Shown piece after piece: positions 27,203 through 34,573 of a stretch of DNA of 64,000 bases (the first letter of the stretch is position 1; every line of letters starts with the position of its first letter). The translations under genes were made by a program, and so were the position numbers. Below the pieces are notes generated by a model. That model saw only the letters and a list, made by a program, of their open reading frames with translations, did no database searches and was not told the origin of the DNA. Where the stretch lies: contig JAJTAY010000011.1 of NCBI GenBank assembly GCA_021287165.1, forward strand, positions 121,922-185,921, written 5' to 3'. This stretch comes from Bacteroidia bacterium (GTDB taxonomy: Bacteria; Bacteroidota; Bacteroidia; Bacteroidales; F082).

Positions 27203-28207
27203 ATGTCCAGATTACGTTTCAGTATTATCCTTCTTTTTATACTCATGGCAGCATCATGCCAGCGCACACCCAAAATGGAGAAAATTGTGCTTCAGGGCGA
27301 AACACAGGGAACATATTATGCAATAACTTATTTTGATGACCAGGGTCAGGATTTAAGACCTAAAATTGACTCGGTGCTCCATGTCATCGATCTTTCCATG
27401 TCGCTCTGGGTCGATAGCTCTCTGATTAGCCGCATCAACCGGGGTGATACCACTGCATTGCCCGACGATCATTTTATTTACAACTTTCTTCTTGCCAAAG
27501 AGGTTAGCGCCGCCACCGACGGCTACTTCGATTTTACCATTGGCCCGCTGGTCAGTGCCTGGGGATTTCATCGGAAAAACAGGCTCGAGATGACGCCAAA
27601 ATTGGTCGATAGCCTGAAAGCTCTGGTTGACTACCGACGGGTGCGCATCGAAAAGAAACGAATCGTAAAGGAAGACCCTCGTATCAGCTTCGATTTCAAC
27701 GCTATAGCCCAAGGATACAGTGTTGATCTTATTGCTGAATTACTCGACAACCTGGGTATCGAGCATTTTATTGTGGATATTGGAGGCGAAATTGTGGCCC
27801 GCAACAGGAAGCCCGATGGCAGCCCCTGGCGTGTTGGAATTGAAACACCCTCCGAGACCAAAGATAATGAGCGAAAAGTGGAAACGGTAATAACGCTCGA
27901 AAATAAAGGCTTAAGTACTTCCGGCAGTTACCGCAAGTACTTCGAGCAGGACGGAAAGCGCTTTTCGCACAGCATTGACCCAAAGACAGGCTATCCGGTT
28001 CAGCACAGCCTTATGAGCGTTACCGTGCTGGCCGAAAATGCGGCTATAGCCGATGCTTATTCCACCGCTTTTATGGTGATGGGTCTCGAAAAGTCGCTCG
28101 AGATTATGGACTATCTTGGAGGAATTGAAGCCTTTTTTATTTACTATGAAGATGGCCAATATAAAACAAAAGCGACCCCGGGAATGGAATCGCTGATGGA
28201 AAAATAA
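27203..28207 (+). CDS. apbE: FAD:protein FMN transferase ApbE (lipoprotein)
   Basis: 334 residues. The ATG at 27203 gives a lipoprotein signal (MSRLRFSIILLFILMAASC, lipidated Cys about residue 19); longer frames would start inside nqrF. ApbE transfers FMN from FAD onto Thr of the SGAT-like motifs of NqrB and NqrC. Family motifs are FDFNAIAQGYSVDLI, VDIGGEIVAR, STSGSYRKYF and HSIDPKTGYPV, followed by ADAYSTAFMVMG. It lies directly downstream of nqrF but behind a terminator and its own -7 box, so expression may be uncoupled from nqr. Confidence 0.95.
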   Translation: MSRLRFSIILLFILMAASCQRTPKMEKIVLQGETQGTYYAITYFDDQGQDLRPKIDSVLHVIDLSMSLWVDSSLISRINRGDTTALPDDHFIYNFLLAKEVSAATDGYFDFTIGPLVSAWGFHRKNRLEMTPKLVDSLKALVDYRRVRIEKKRIVKEDPRISFDFNAIAQGYSVDLIAELLDNLGIEHFIVDIGGEIVARNRKPDGSPWRVGIETPSETKDNERKVETVITLENKGLSTSGSYRKYFEQDGKRFSHSIDPKTGYPVQHSLMSVTVLAENAAIADAYSTAFMVMGLEKSLEIMDYLGGIEAFFIYYEDGQYKTKATPGMESLMEK

Positions 28208-28222
28208 GTTTTTTGCGGGGAC

Positions 28223-28420
28223 TTAGTGCCCGGTCACAGTCTTGTTTTCGCAGCTGTTTTCTCCTCCGCCGCAACTACAGCCGATTTTTTGACCATGTGC
28301 ATCCACACTGCTGCATTGCTTTTTAAATTCCCCGTTTTTCTGCACAAACATTTTGATGGCGATGCCAGCCATGCCCAGCCCTACGAGTACTACGCTGAGT
28401 AAAAGTATCTTGAGAAACAT
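28223..28420 (-). CDS. Small Cys-rich membrane protein, NqrM-like (putative NQR maturation factor)
   Basis: 65 residues: an N-terminal membrane helix (about 3-24), then a short soluble tail with four cysteines (C36, C48, C50, C57) spaced QC-x11-CSC-x6-C. Known NqrM proteins are similarly short, with one helix followed by a Cys-rich tail of type C-x11/12-C-x-C-x3-C. NqrM is needed for iron delivery to the NqrD/E site and usually lies beside apbE. This gene is convergent with apbE, 15 bases from its end. The family call is by visual resemblance. It could instead be an unrelated anchored metal-binding peptide. Confidence 0.6.
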   Translation of the reverse strand: MFLKILLLSVVLVGLGMAGIAIKMFVQKNGEFKKQCSSVDAHGQKIGCSCGGGENSCENKTVTGH

Positions 28421-28436
28421 ATTAGTTTAATTTTTG

Positions 28437-28444
28437 CAAAGGTA
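28437..28444 (-). promoter_or_regulatory. Putative -7 box of the NqrM-like gene
   Basis: Minus strand TACCTTTG, followed by GC, an exact TAnnTTTG match 16 bases before the ATG at 28420. The gene therefore seems to have its own promoter inside the downstream edge of the rRNA methyltransferase gene region. Confidence 0.55.
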
Positions 28445-28459
28445 CGCCAATAAAACGTT

Positions 28460-29230
28460 TCAGGCATTCTTTTGTTTTGGCCTTTTGAATTCTGATAGCA
28501 AAATAGCAGCAGCAACACCGGCGTTGAGCGATTCGGTATAGCTTCCGGAAGCTCGTGGAATGGTCACTGGGATGTTGATCATTTCCGACAGACCCGGTCT
28601 GATACCATGCGATTCGCTCCCAATAACCAAAACGGAGCCTGCAGCTTTCAGCGGCACCTCATAAAGTGGTTTACCTTCCATAACAGCTCCGTATATCATC
28701 CCATTTCGCGACTTTATTTGGCTCAGTAACGAAAAAAGGTCTGTGCGTAATATTCTGATTCTGAACAGCGAGCCCATTGCGCTCTGCACCACTTTGGGTT
28801 GCCAGGGGTCGGCGCTGTCGTTGGAACAAAATATTTGTTTTACTCCAAACCATTCTGCAGTGCGGATGATAGTACCCATATTTCCAGGATCGGAAATACC
28901 ATCAAGTACGAGGGCAAATTCTTCTTCGTTGGGAATAAATTCCGGCTGTGAATGTGGTATTTTACATTCGGCGAGTATGCCCGGAGGTGTGCGCAGCTGG
29001 CTTATCTGCTGCATATCGCGTTCGCGGACGATGTGTACCTTGTTGCCAAAAATGGCTAACCAGCGGTGCGAGGCTTGTTCTTCGTTGCAATATACTGCAT
29101 TGGTTTCGATGGGGCTGTGCAGCAGTTCCTGAACTGTTTTCAGGCCTTCGGCGACAAATAAACCGGTCGCCTGCCGGTATTGTCCATCGCCGAGCTTGCG
29201 AAGGTGCGTTATCTGGGCTCGTGTAAGCAT
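28460..29230 (-). CDS. SpoU/TrmH family RNA 2'-O-methyltransferase
   Basis: 256 residues. An N-terminal substrate-binding domain (about 5-95; RQATGLFVAEGLKTVQELL) is followed by a SPOUT catalytic domain. Knot motifs are LDGISDPGNMGTIIRTAEWF (motif 1), VIGSESHGIRPGL (motif 2) and IPRASGSYTESLNAGVAAAI (motif 3), with the Asn and Arg residues of active members. It methylates ribose in rRNA or tRNA using SAM; the target is not predictable here. It is downstream of rplI with a terminator immediately before its ATG, and no promoter is obvious, so it may depend on read-through. Confidence 0.9.
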   Translation of the reverse strand: MLTRAQITHLRKLGDGQYRQATGLFVAEGLKTVQELLHSPIETNAVYCNEEQASHRWLAIFGNKVHIVRERDMQQISQLRTPPGILAECKIPHSQPEFIPNEEEFALVLDGISDPGNMGTIIRTAEWFGVKQIFCSNDSADPWQPKVVQSAMGSLFRIRILRTDLFSLLSQIKSRNGMIYGAVMEGKPLYEVPLKAAGSVLVIGSESHGIRPGLSEMINIPVTIPRASGSYTESLNAGVAAAILLSEFKRPKQKNA

Positions 29231-29261
29231 AAAAAAACCTGGTCCGATGGTTCAGACCAGG
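29231..29261 (-). terminator. Intrinsic terminator of rpsF-rpsR-rplI, abutting trmH-like start codon
   Basis: Read leftward, CCTGGTC pairs with GACCAGG (29261-29255 with 29244-29238) around a ten-base loop and is followed by seven U residues (29237-29231). The last U touches the ATG of the next gene at 29230. It lies 24 bases after the rplI stop. Confidence 0.82.
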
Positions 29262-29284
29262 CCAAAAATAAGGTTTATAAGCGG

Positions 29285-29734
29285 TTACTCGGCAAATACT
29301 TCAAAGTCAATTTCAAACTGAACCTCTTTGTGCAGTTTGATCTTTGCTTTGTAGTTACCAAGTTCCTTTACCGACTCTTCGTTGATGTGAATCTTTTTAC
29401 GATCGATTTCGATATTGGTAGCTTCCTTGATGGCGTTGGCAATCTGAACGGTGTTAACCGATCCGAAGATTTTGCCCGATGTGCCGGCCTTGGCAGCAAT
29501 GCGGAGCGACAAACCTTCAAGCGCTTTGGCTACCACGAGGGCTTCGTTCTTGATTTTTTCGGCTTTAAAGGCCTGCTGACGCTTGAGTTCAGCAAGAACC
29601 TTTCGGTTAGTTTCGTTGGCGATTACAGCCAGACCTCTGGGAATTAGGTAGTTGCGAGCGTAACCATCTTTTACTGTTACGATATCGTGGGTGAATCCCA
29701 GGTTTTCGACGTCCTGTTTGAGAATTACTTCCAT
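29285..29734 (-). CDS. rplI: 50S ribosomal protein L9
   Basis: 149 residues. N-terminal RNA-binding domain MEVILKQDVENLGFTHDIVTVKDGYARNYL, quoted in part: the segment KDGYARNYLIPRGLAV is the L9 signature. A connecting helix (residues about 40-75) and the C-terminal domain (SGKIFGSVNTVQIANAI) follow. It is third in the rpsF-rpsR-rplI operon, 18 bases after rpsR, and ends at an intrinsic terminator. Confidence 0.97.
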   Translation of the reverse strand: MEVILKQDVENLGFTHDIVTVKDGYARNYLIPRGLAVIANETNRKVLAELKRQQAFKAEKIKNEALVVAKALEGLSLRIAAKAGTSGKIFGSVNTVQIANAIKEATNIEIDRKKIHINEESVKELGNYKAKIKLHKEVQFEIDFEVFAE

Positions 29735-29752
29735 GTCTTGTTCCTCCGGCTT

Positions 29753-30025
29753 TTATTTAAGTAAGTCAGCTACGTAGGGCATGAGGGCCAGATGACGGGC
29801 GCGCTTAACAGCCTGAGCTACCTTTTTTTGATACTTGGTGGATGTTCCGGTGATACGGCGGGGCAACAGCTTGCCTTGCTCGTTCACGAATTTGAGCAGA
29901 AAATCGGCATCTTTATAGTCGATATACTTGATGCGGTTTTTCTTGAAGCGGCAGTATTTCTTTTTCTTGGTGTCTACCGCAATGGGAGTCAAATATTTGA
30001 TCTCGGTGCTTCCTTGTTGTGCCAT
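29753..30025 (-). CDS. rpsR: 30S ribosomal protein S18
   Basis: 90 residues. Core motif [20 protein letters not shown] followed by [20 protein letters not shown], diagnostic of S18. The N-terminal [11 protein letters not shown] stretch is basic and contains a single Cys. It sits between rpsF and rplI in the conserved order, 23 bases after rpsF. It pairs with S6 on the 30S platform. Confidence 0.97.
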   Translation of the reverse strand: MAQQGSTEIKYLTPIAVDTKKKKYCRFKKNRIKYIDYKDADFLLKFVNEQGKLLPRRITGTSTKYQKKVAQAVKRARHLALMPYVADLLK

Positions 30026-30048
30026 GATTCAGATTTTTTGAGGATTGA

Positions 30049-30399
30049 TTAAGCTTTAGGTTCAGCTGCTTCGAGTGCTTTCCTGCGCTTTTTCTCGTTG
30101 TAGGCTACTGCATGTTTGTCGAGCTTCACCGAAAGGAAGCGGATAACACGCTCGTCGCGCTTTAGCTGTGTTTCGAATTCGGCAATCAGTTCGCCGGAGG
30201 CCCTGTACTCGATCAGATGGTAAAAGCCGGTCGATTTTTTCTGGATCGGATAGGCAAGCCTGCGCATGCCCCAGTGCTCTTCGTGAACGATTTCGGCACC
30301 CTGTTCCTTCAAAAAATCCTGAAACTTCTTTACCGCTTCCTTCATCTGTTCTTCAGACAAAACGGGAGTTACAATGAAAACGGTTTCGTACTGGTTCAT
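30049..30399 (-). CDS. rpsF: 30S ribosomal protein S6
   Basis: 116 residues from the [15 protein letters not shown] methionine, the usual S6 start; an in-frame ATG 48 bases upstream lies very close to the -7 box at 30445-30452 and is rejected. The fold motifs [20 protein letters not shown] and [19 protein letters not shown] are present. It is the first gene of rpsF-rpsR-rplI. Confidence 0.97.
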   Translation of the reverse strand: MNQYETVFIVTPVLSEEQMKEAVKKFQDFLKEQGAEIVHEEHWGMRRLAYPIQKKSTGFYHLIEYRASGELIAEFETQLKRDERVIRFLSVKLDKHAVAYNEKKRRKALEAAEPKA

Positions 30400-30444
30400 A
30401 ATTAGGATTTTGTAATAATTGAATTGTGTTTCGAAAATGGAGTG

Positions 30445-30452
30445 CAAAGGTA
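30445..30452 (-). promoter_or_regulatory. Promoter -7 box of the rpsF operon
   Basis: Minus strand TACCTTTG followed by GCAC, an exact TAnnTTTG match 45 bases before the rpsF ATG at 30399. It also argues against the in-frame ATG at 30447, which overlaps the box. No clear -33 element was found. Confidence 0.58.
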
Positions 30453-30519
30453 CGGATTGTTTCCGAATTTCGGAACGTCTGATATAAAAATAATTAAGGA
30501 TTGAGCCCTTCCTTGGGTC

Positions 30520-31674
30520 TCAGGCATACTTCAGCAAGGTGCTGCAGATGAATGCTGCAGCTTTACCATCGCCAAAAATCTCAGGAAAATCGTTTGGTCG
30601 CTTTTCAATAAAACTATTGTATGCCAATAGGATAGCTTCGTTGTTTGCGCCTGAGAGTTTCGCGGCACCCACCTCTACAATCTCCTTCCATTCGGTTTCG
30701 TCGCGCAGAATGATGCAGGGCTTACCAAAAAAGTAGGCTTCTTTTTGCACCCCGCCCGAGTCGGTTATCACCATATCTGCCCTGCTCTCAAGCCATGTCA
30801 TCTCCAAAAATGAGGCTGGAGGCGCAATGAAAAATTTGTGATTTTCGAGCACTGCACGATAGAGCAATGGTTCAAGATTCTTCTCAAGCACCAATCTTGT
30901 CCGCGGATGCATGGGAAGATAGATCGCATGACGGGCTTGAGTGGCTATTTCAAGGAGCGATCTGAAGATCTGATTCAGTCGGTTGCTATCGTCGGTGTTG
31001 TTGTTTCGGTGGATGGTGCATAATATAAATGGCTTATCATTTATCCGGGCCAGATCCGCGGGTGCGGCCGACTTTGCTTCTGCAATGGAGGCAAAATGCA
31101 GACTGTTGTCGTACATCACATCGCCGCAATGAAAGATGGCCGGATTATCGGCGTTAAAAGGCGCCACATTACCTTCCCTGAAACCTTCGCGCAGGAGGTT
31201 TTCGTAGCCTGTACGTGTGGGGCTGAACAAAAATGTTGAACAATGATCGCAAACAATGCGGTTGATTTCCTCAGGCATGGTTTTGTTGAACGATCGAAGG
31301 CCGGCTTCGATGTGGGCGATGCGAATATTGAGCTTGGCCGCTGCAATTGCTCCTGCAAGGGTTGAATTTGTGTCGCCATACAGTACCAGCATATCAGGCT
31401 GAAGTTCCATCAGGGCTTTCTCGATGCCTTCGGTCATGCGCGCCGTCTGAACGCCGTGACTGCCCGAACCCACCTGCAGATTGATATCGGGACGGGGAAT
31501 GTTCAGCTCGTCGAAGAAAACGGCCGACATATTTTCGTCGTAATGTTGGCCGGTATGCAAAATGGTCTCAAGAATGCTGCCGGCGAAGTGGTCACGAATG
31601 GCGCGGCTCAGGGCGGCTGCCTTGATTATCTGGGGTCTTGCCCCTACAACGGTAAGAATTTTCAGTGGTTTCAT
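30520..31674 (-). CDS. wecB: UDP-N-acetylglucosamine 2-epimerase (non-hydrolysing)
   Basis: 384 residues. It interconverts UDP-GlcNAc and UDP-ManNAc for surface polysaccharide synthesis. Motifs: TVVGARPQIIKAAAL at the N-terminus, HTGQHYDENMS, VLYGDTNSTLAGA, IAHIEAGLRSFN, PEEINRIVCDH, LCTIHRNNNTD and ITDSGGVQKEAYF. These match the GT-B fold epimerase family with active-site residues intact. It starts five bases after the radC stop, so the two are probably cotranscribed although functionally unrelated. Confidence 0.93.
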   Translation of the reverse strand: MKPLKILTVVGARPQIIKAAALSRAIRDHFAGSILETILHTGQHYDENMSAVFFDELNIPRPDINLQVGSGSHGVQTARMTEGIEKALMELQPDMLVLYGDTNSTLAGAIAAAKLNIRIAHIEAGLRSFNKTMPEEINRIVCDHCSTFLFSPTRTGYENLLREGFREGNVAPFNADNPAIFHCGDVMYDNSLHFASIAEAKSAAPADLARINDKPFILCTIHRNNNTDDSNRLNQIFRSLLEIATQARHAIYLPMHPRTRLVLEKNLEPLLYRAVLENHKFFIAPPASFLEMTWLESRADMVITDSGGVQKEAYFFGKPCIILRDETEWKEIVEVGAAKLSGANNEAILLAYNSFIEKRPNDFPEIFGDGKAAAFICSTLLKYA

Positions 31675-31679
31675 GGAAG

Positions 31680-32387
31680 CTATTTGGAGGGCATAATACC
31701 ATTATCGGCAAAGCTGAAATAGTCGTCGCGCCCTACGATGATATGATCTAAAACATTGATGTCAAGAAGCTTGCCTGCGGAAAATATTTTCTGGGTCAAG
31801 TGGGTGTCGGCCTGACTTGGCTTAAGTTGGCCCGAAGGATGGTTGTGGCAAAGGATAAGGTTGGTGGCTCCGGTTTCGAGAGCCAGGCGAAAAATTTTTT
31901 TCGGATCGGCCACGGTGCCGGTAATGCCGCCTTCGCTGATTTCTACAATGCGCAATATTTGTTGGGCCTGATCGAGCAGAATAATCCAGAATTTTTCGTA
32001 GCTGAGATCACTTGCCAGCGCATACACGCTTTCGAAGGCTTCCTTGCTGCTCCGGATGCTTTTGCGTTGGATTATTTCGGCACTTCGCCTGCGTTTGCCC
32101 AATTCGAGCGCGGCTACGATGGTGATGGCCTTTGCATCGCCAATGCCCTGAAACTTCATCAGATCGTTCACGCTAAGCCGCGAGAGCTCGGCCAGATTGT
32201 CGCTGGCACTGCGCAATATTCTGCGCGAAAGCTCCACGGCCGATTCTTTACGATTGCCCGAACCAATCAGTATGGCAATCAGTTCGGCATCGCTCAGGCT
32301 ATCCTTGCCTTTCAGCAGCATTTTTTCGCGGGGTTTGTCAGCGTCCGACCAATGTTTAATTGAGGTTTTGCTTTGTTGCTCTTGCAT
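31680..32387 (-). CDS. radC: RadC-family JAB-domain protein
   Basis: 235 residues from the ATG at 32387. An in-frame ATG at 32411 lies inside the -7 box (32409-32416) and cannot be used. The N-terminal helix-hairpin-helix region (IKHWSDADKPREKMLLKG; LMKFQGIGDAKAITIVAALE) precedes a JAMM/MPN domain with HNHPSGQLKPSQAD, which keeps the metal-binding His-x-His-x10-Asp pattern. The name is historical: a role in DNA repair is not established and the protease-like activity is unproven. It is first in a two-gene unit with wecB. Confidence 0.92.
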   Translation of the reverse strand: MQEQQSKTSIKHWSDADKPREKMLLKGKDSLSDAELIAILIGSGNRKESAVELSRRILRSASDNLAELSRLSVNDLMKFQGIGDAKAITIVAALELGKRRRSAEIIQRKSIRSSKEAFESVYALASDLSYEKFWIILLDQAQQILRIVEISEGGITGTVADPKKIFRLALETGATNLILCHNHPSGQLKPSQADTHLTQKIFSAGKLLDINVLDHIIVGRDDYFSFADNGIMPSK

Positions 32388-32408
32388 GCACTTATCAGGT
32401 TGGCAAAG

Positions 32409-32416
32409 CAAAGATA
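32409..32416 (-). promoter_or_regulatory. Promoter -7 box of radC-wecB
   Basis: Minus strand TATCTTTG followed by GCTTTG, an exact TAnnTTTG. Transcription would start near 32402, which decides the radC start in favour of 32387. Confidence 0.55.
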
Positions 32417-32441
32417 GGGATTGAGCCCGAAAGGTTTAAAC

Positions 32442-33578
32442 TTATTGCTGGTCGGGAAATTTTTCAGGTCGCGCAAATGCAGGATTGATAAGAAAGTCCA
32501 GATCGGTGAGGGTGTTCAGAAAGGCTTTCAGGTCGTTTTTTTGGCTGGGCGTAAGCCTTACGCCGCCACGCAACACATGGTGCATCAGTGGGTCGATGTA
32601 GGAAGAGTATTTTACGCCGGTTGAATAAAAATCAATTACCTCGTCGAGGCTCGAAAACCTGCCATCGTGCATATAAGGGGCAGTAACGGCAATATTGCGC
32701 AGGCTTGGCGCCTTGAAAGCTCCGGTGTGTAAAGGATTTCCGGTAATGTAATACCTGTCGTGAAGGTTGTCAAAAACCGTATCTTTTCCGTTGTTGTAGA
32801 AAAGATGGGTTGTAAACAATGGATTTCCGCCGCCACCATGGCAATGGAAACAGTCGGCGCCCTCCTCAGTTGTAAACAAAACAAAGCCACGCAGTTCTGA
32901 GGGATTAAGCTGAACTTCACCCCTTAGGTATTTATCGAAGCGCGAGTTGGCCGATATCAGGGTTCGTACAAACTGCGCGATGGCACGCTCGATGTTGCGG
33001 AATGTAATCTTATCCGAGCCAAAGGCTTTGTAAAAAAGTTCAGGATAGCCTTTGAGCTGCTGAAAAATTTGTTTTACCCTGGTGGTATCGGCACTCATCT
33101 CATCTTCGGCCATCACGGCTACGCGAACGAAATCTTCAATATTTCGGAGATTGATATTGGGGTTATCGGGCCAAATAAAACCATTCCATCCATATCCGCT
33201 GTGATTCCAGACAAGATTAACCAAAGGCAGCATTATGTGCCTGGTAGGAATGCCTGTGATGCCGTGCACAAATCCGCCCTGAAAGCGCGGGTGATTAATG
33301 CCGGCCTCGAAGCCGTTGGCCTGAATGTGGCAGGTGGCGCAGCTCATCAACGAATCGGGATGTGTGCGGCCAGTAAGTCTCCCGTCATAAAACAGGTAAC
33401 GGCCAAGTTCGATGCCCTCAACGGTGAGCGGGTTGTCGTCGGGAATATTGAGTTTTGTAGGAAAGCCAAAAGGAATGCTTAGCTGATAAGGAGTTGGTTT
33501 CCAATAGTCTGTTGGATTGTCCTTACAGCCAGAGAAAAGAATGATGAGCGAAAGTGCCGCAACCTGAAACAGCTTCAC
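32442..33578 (-). CDS. Di-haem cytochrome c peroxidase/MauG family lipoprotein (MbnH-like)
   Basis: About 378 residues from a GTG at 33578, which gives a lipoprotein signal (KLFQVAALSLIILFSGC) and starts one base after the upstream stop. An ATG at 33608 would overlap the MbnP-like gene by 29 bases. Two c-type haem sites are present: CATCH (N-terminal haem) and CFHCH (C-terminal haem). The LRNIAVTAPYMHDGRF motif is typical of the CcpA/MauG family. It is exported and probably membrane-anchored. Its immediate partner upstream is an MbnP-like protein, so protein modification like that of MbnH is a better guess than simple peroxide removal. Confidence 0.87.
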   Translation of the reverse strand: MKLFQVAALSLIILFSGCKDNPTDYWKPTPYQLSIPFGFPTKLNIPDDNPLTVEGIELGRYLFYDGRLTGRTHPDSLMSCATCHIQANGFEAGINHPRFQGGFVHGITGIPTRHIMLPLVNLVWNHSGYGWNGFIWPDNPNINLRNIEDFVRVAVMAEDEMSADTTRVKQIFQQLKGYPELFYKAFGSDKITFRNIERAIAQFVRTLISANSRFDKYLRGEVQLNPSELRGFVLFTTEEGADCFHCHGGGGNPLFTTHLFYNNGKDTVFDNLHDRYYITGNPLHTGAFKAPSLRNIAVTAPYMHDGRFSSLDEVIDFYSTGVKYSSYIDPLMHHVLRGGVRLTPSQKNDLKAFLNTLTDLDFLINPAFARPEKFPDQQ

Positions 33579-33579
33579 C

Positions 33580-34446
33580 TCAGCGGGGTATTGATAGAGT
33601 AAACACATTGTGTCCGTTGTCGCAACCTGCCTTCATTGCGGCCTGCTGTTGCATAATGCTTCCTCCCCAATGGTTGTGATCGTAAATATGGGGTTCTTTA
33701 AACCATTGCTCAATATTCATCTGTAGGTTAAGGCTTTGCGTTTTGTTTTCCTCGATTGTAAAAGCCAATGGCAATGAAACTTCGAAGTAGTTCTGCACAA
33801 AACCGGTGATTGGCATGGTCTTCTGCGGAGGTTGATACCCTTCGCAATGCCGGGCCGACTTGCAGCAATCGTTCATATTCACCCAGGCTGATTTCGGTGC
33901 TATAGTGTCATAAATCTGACCTATCCCGAGGTGAAAGTTGAATGGTTCAATCAGACCATTTACATTGAGCCACTTGCCGTTAAGTTTCATATAGTGATAG
34001 CCTCCTCCAAGGTAATCAGGCCAAAACATAAATGATTCGGGCGGGTTGGTAAAACGAAGGCTTTTATTTTGTGTTTCATCAAGGCCGAAGATGAAGCTGA
34101 TTCCGGTGTAGCTTCCTGCAGGCACTTTGTCGAAGCTCTGGGAGAGGGTAGCCGGAATACCTGTGTCGAAATATATCGGTTCCCCATTTTTCAGAACGAA
34201 TGTTGATCCATCAGACTTTTGCAGTTTCACTTTCGAAACAAACCACTGCACTTCCGTAACCATATATTGGTTTCCGGCTGCGTTGGTGTAGATTAGTTTA
34301 TTCAGCTCGAGTGTGCTGCCATTCGCTTTGTGTTGCACATCGAAGCGTACAATCCCCGAAGGGGTTTGTGATGATTTATTGCATGAGAGCAATATGAAGA
34401 AGGTGATGACGGAAAAGGCTAAGTATCTGATAATCAATTTTGACAT
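33580..34446 (-). CDS. MbnP-like lipoprotein (partner of MauG/MbnH-type di-haem enzyme)
   Basis: 288 residues. Lipoprotein signal ending FFILLSC (Cys at about 22). The mature protein starts with a beta-rich region (GIVRFDVQHKANGSTLELNK), then FIFGLDETQNKSLRF, MFWPDYLGGGYHYMKLNGKW and a HLG motif, ending with GSIMQQQAAMKAGCDNGHNV. It is rich in Trp, His and Tyr. The pattern resembles the MbnP family, a copper-associated protein in which a partner di-haem enzyme oxidises a Trp to kynurenine. A DCCKSARHC cluster near residues 193-201 is notable. The adjoining di-haem gene one base downstream supports the assignment. Substrate and metal are not established. Confidence 0.75.
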   Translation of the reverse strand: MSKLIIRYLAFSVITFFILLSCNKSSQTPSGIVRFDVQHKANGSTLELNKLIYTNAAGNQYMVTEVQWFVSKVKLQKSDGSTFVLKNGEPIYFDTGIPATLSQSFDKVPAGSYTGISFIFGLDETQNKSLRFTNPPESFMFWPDYLGGGYHYMKLNGKWLNVNGLIEPFNFHLGIGQIYDTIAPKSAWVNMNDCCKSARHCEGYQPPQKTMPITGFVQNYFEVSLPLAFTIEENKTQSLNLQMNIEQWFKEPHIYDHNHWGGSIMQQQAAMKAGCDNGHNVFTLSIPR

Positions 34447-34482
34447 TGTTTTGGCCTTAAAATTTTAATTGTTAAATAAATA

Positions 34483-34490
34483 CAAAAATA
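34483..34490 (-). promoter_or_regulatory. Putative -7 box of the MbnP/MbnH-like operon
   Basis: Minus strand TATTTTTG, an exact TAnnTTTG, 36 bases before the ATG at 34446. The area is A/T-rich, so a chance match is possible. Confidence 0.42.
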
Positions 34491-34544
34491 ATACCAATTC
34501 ATTAGTTGGGCGCCTGGAATGGCTTCCAACTTATAGCCCGCGGC

Positions 34545-34552
34545 TATCTTTG
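34545..34552 (+). promoter_or_regulatory. Promoter -7 box of the Smr-domain gene
   Basis: TATCTTTG followed by GCAG, an exact TAnnTTTG 21 bases before the ATG at 34574. No clear -33 TTG is seen at the usual distance. Confidence 0.55.
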
Positions 34553-34573
34553 CAGTCCTAAAAAACCAAAAGA

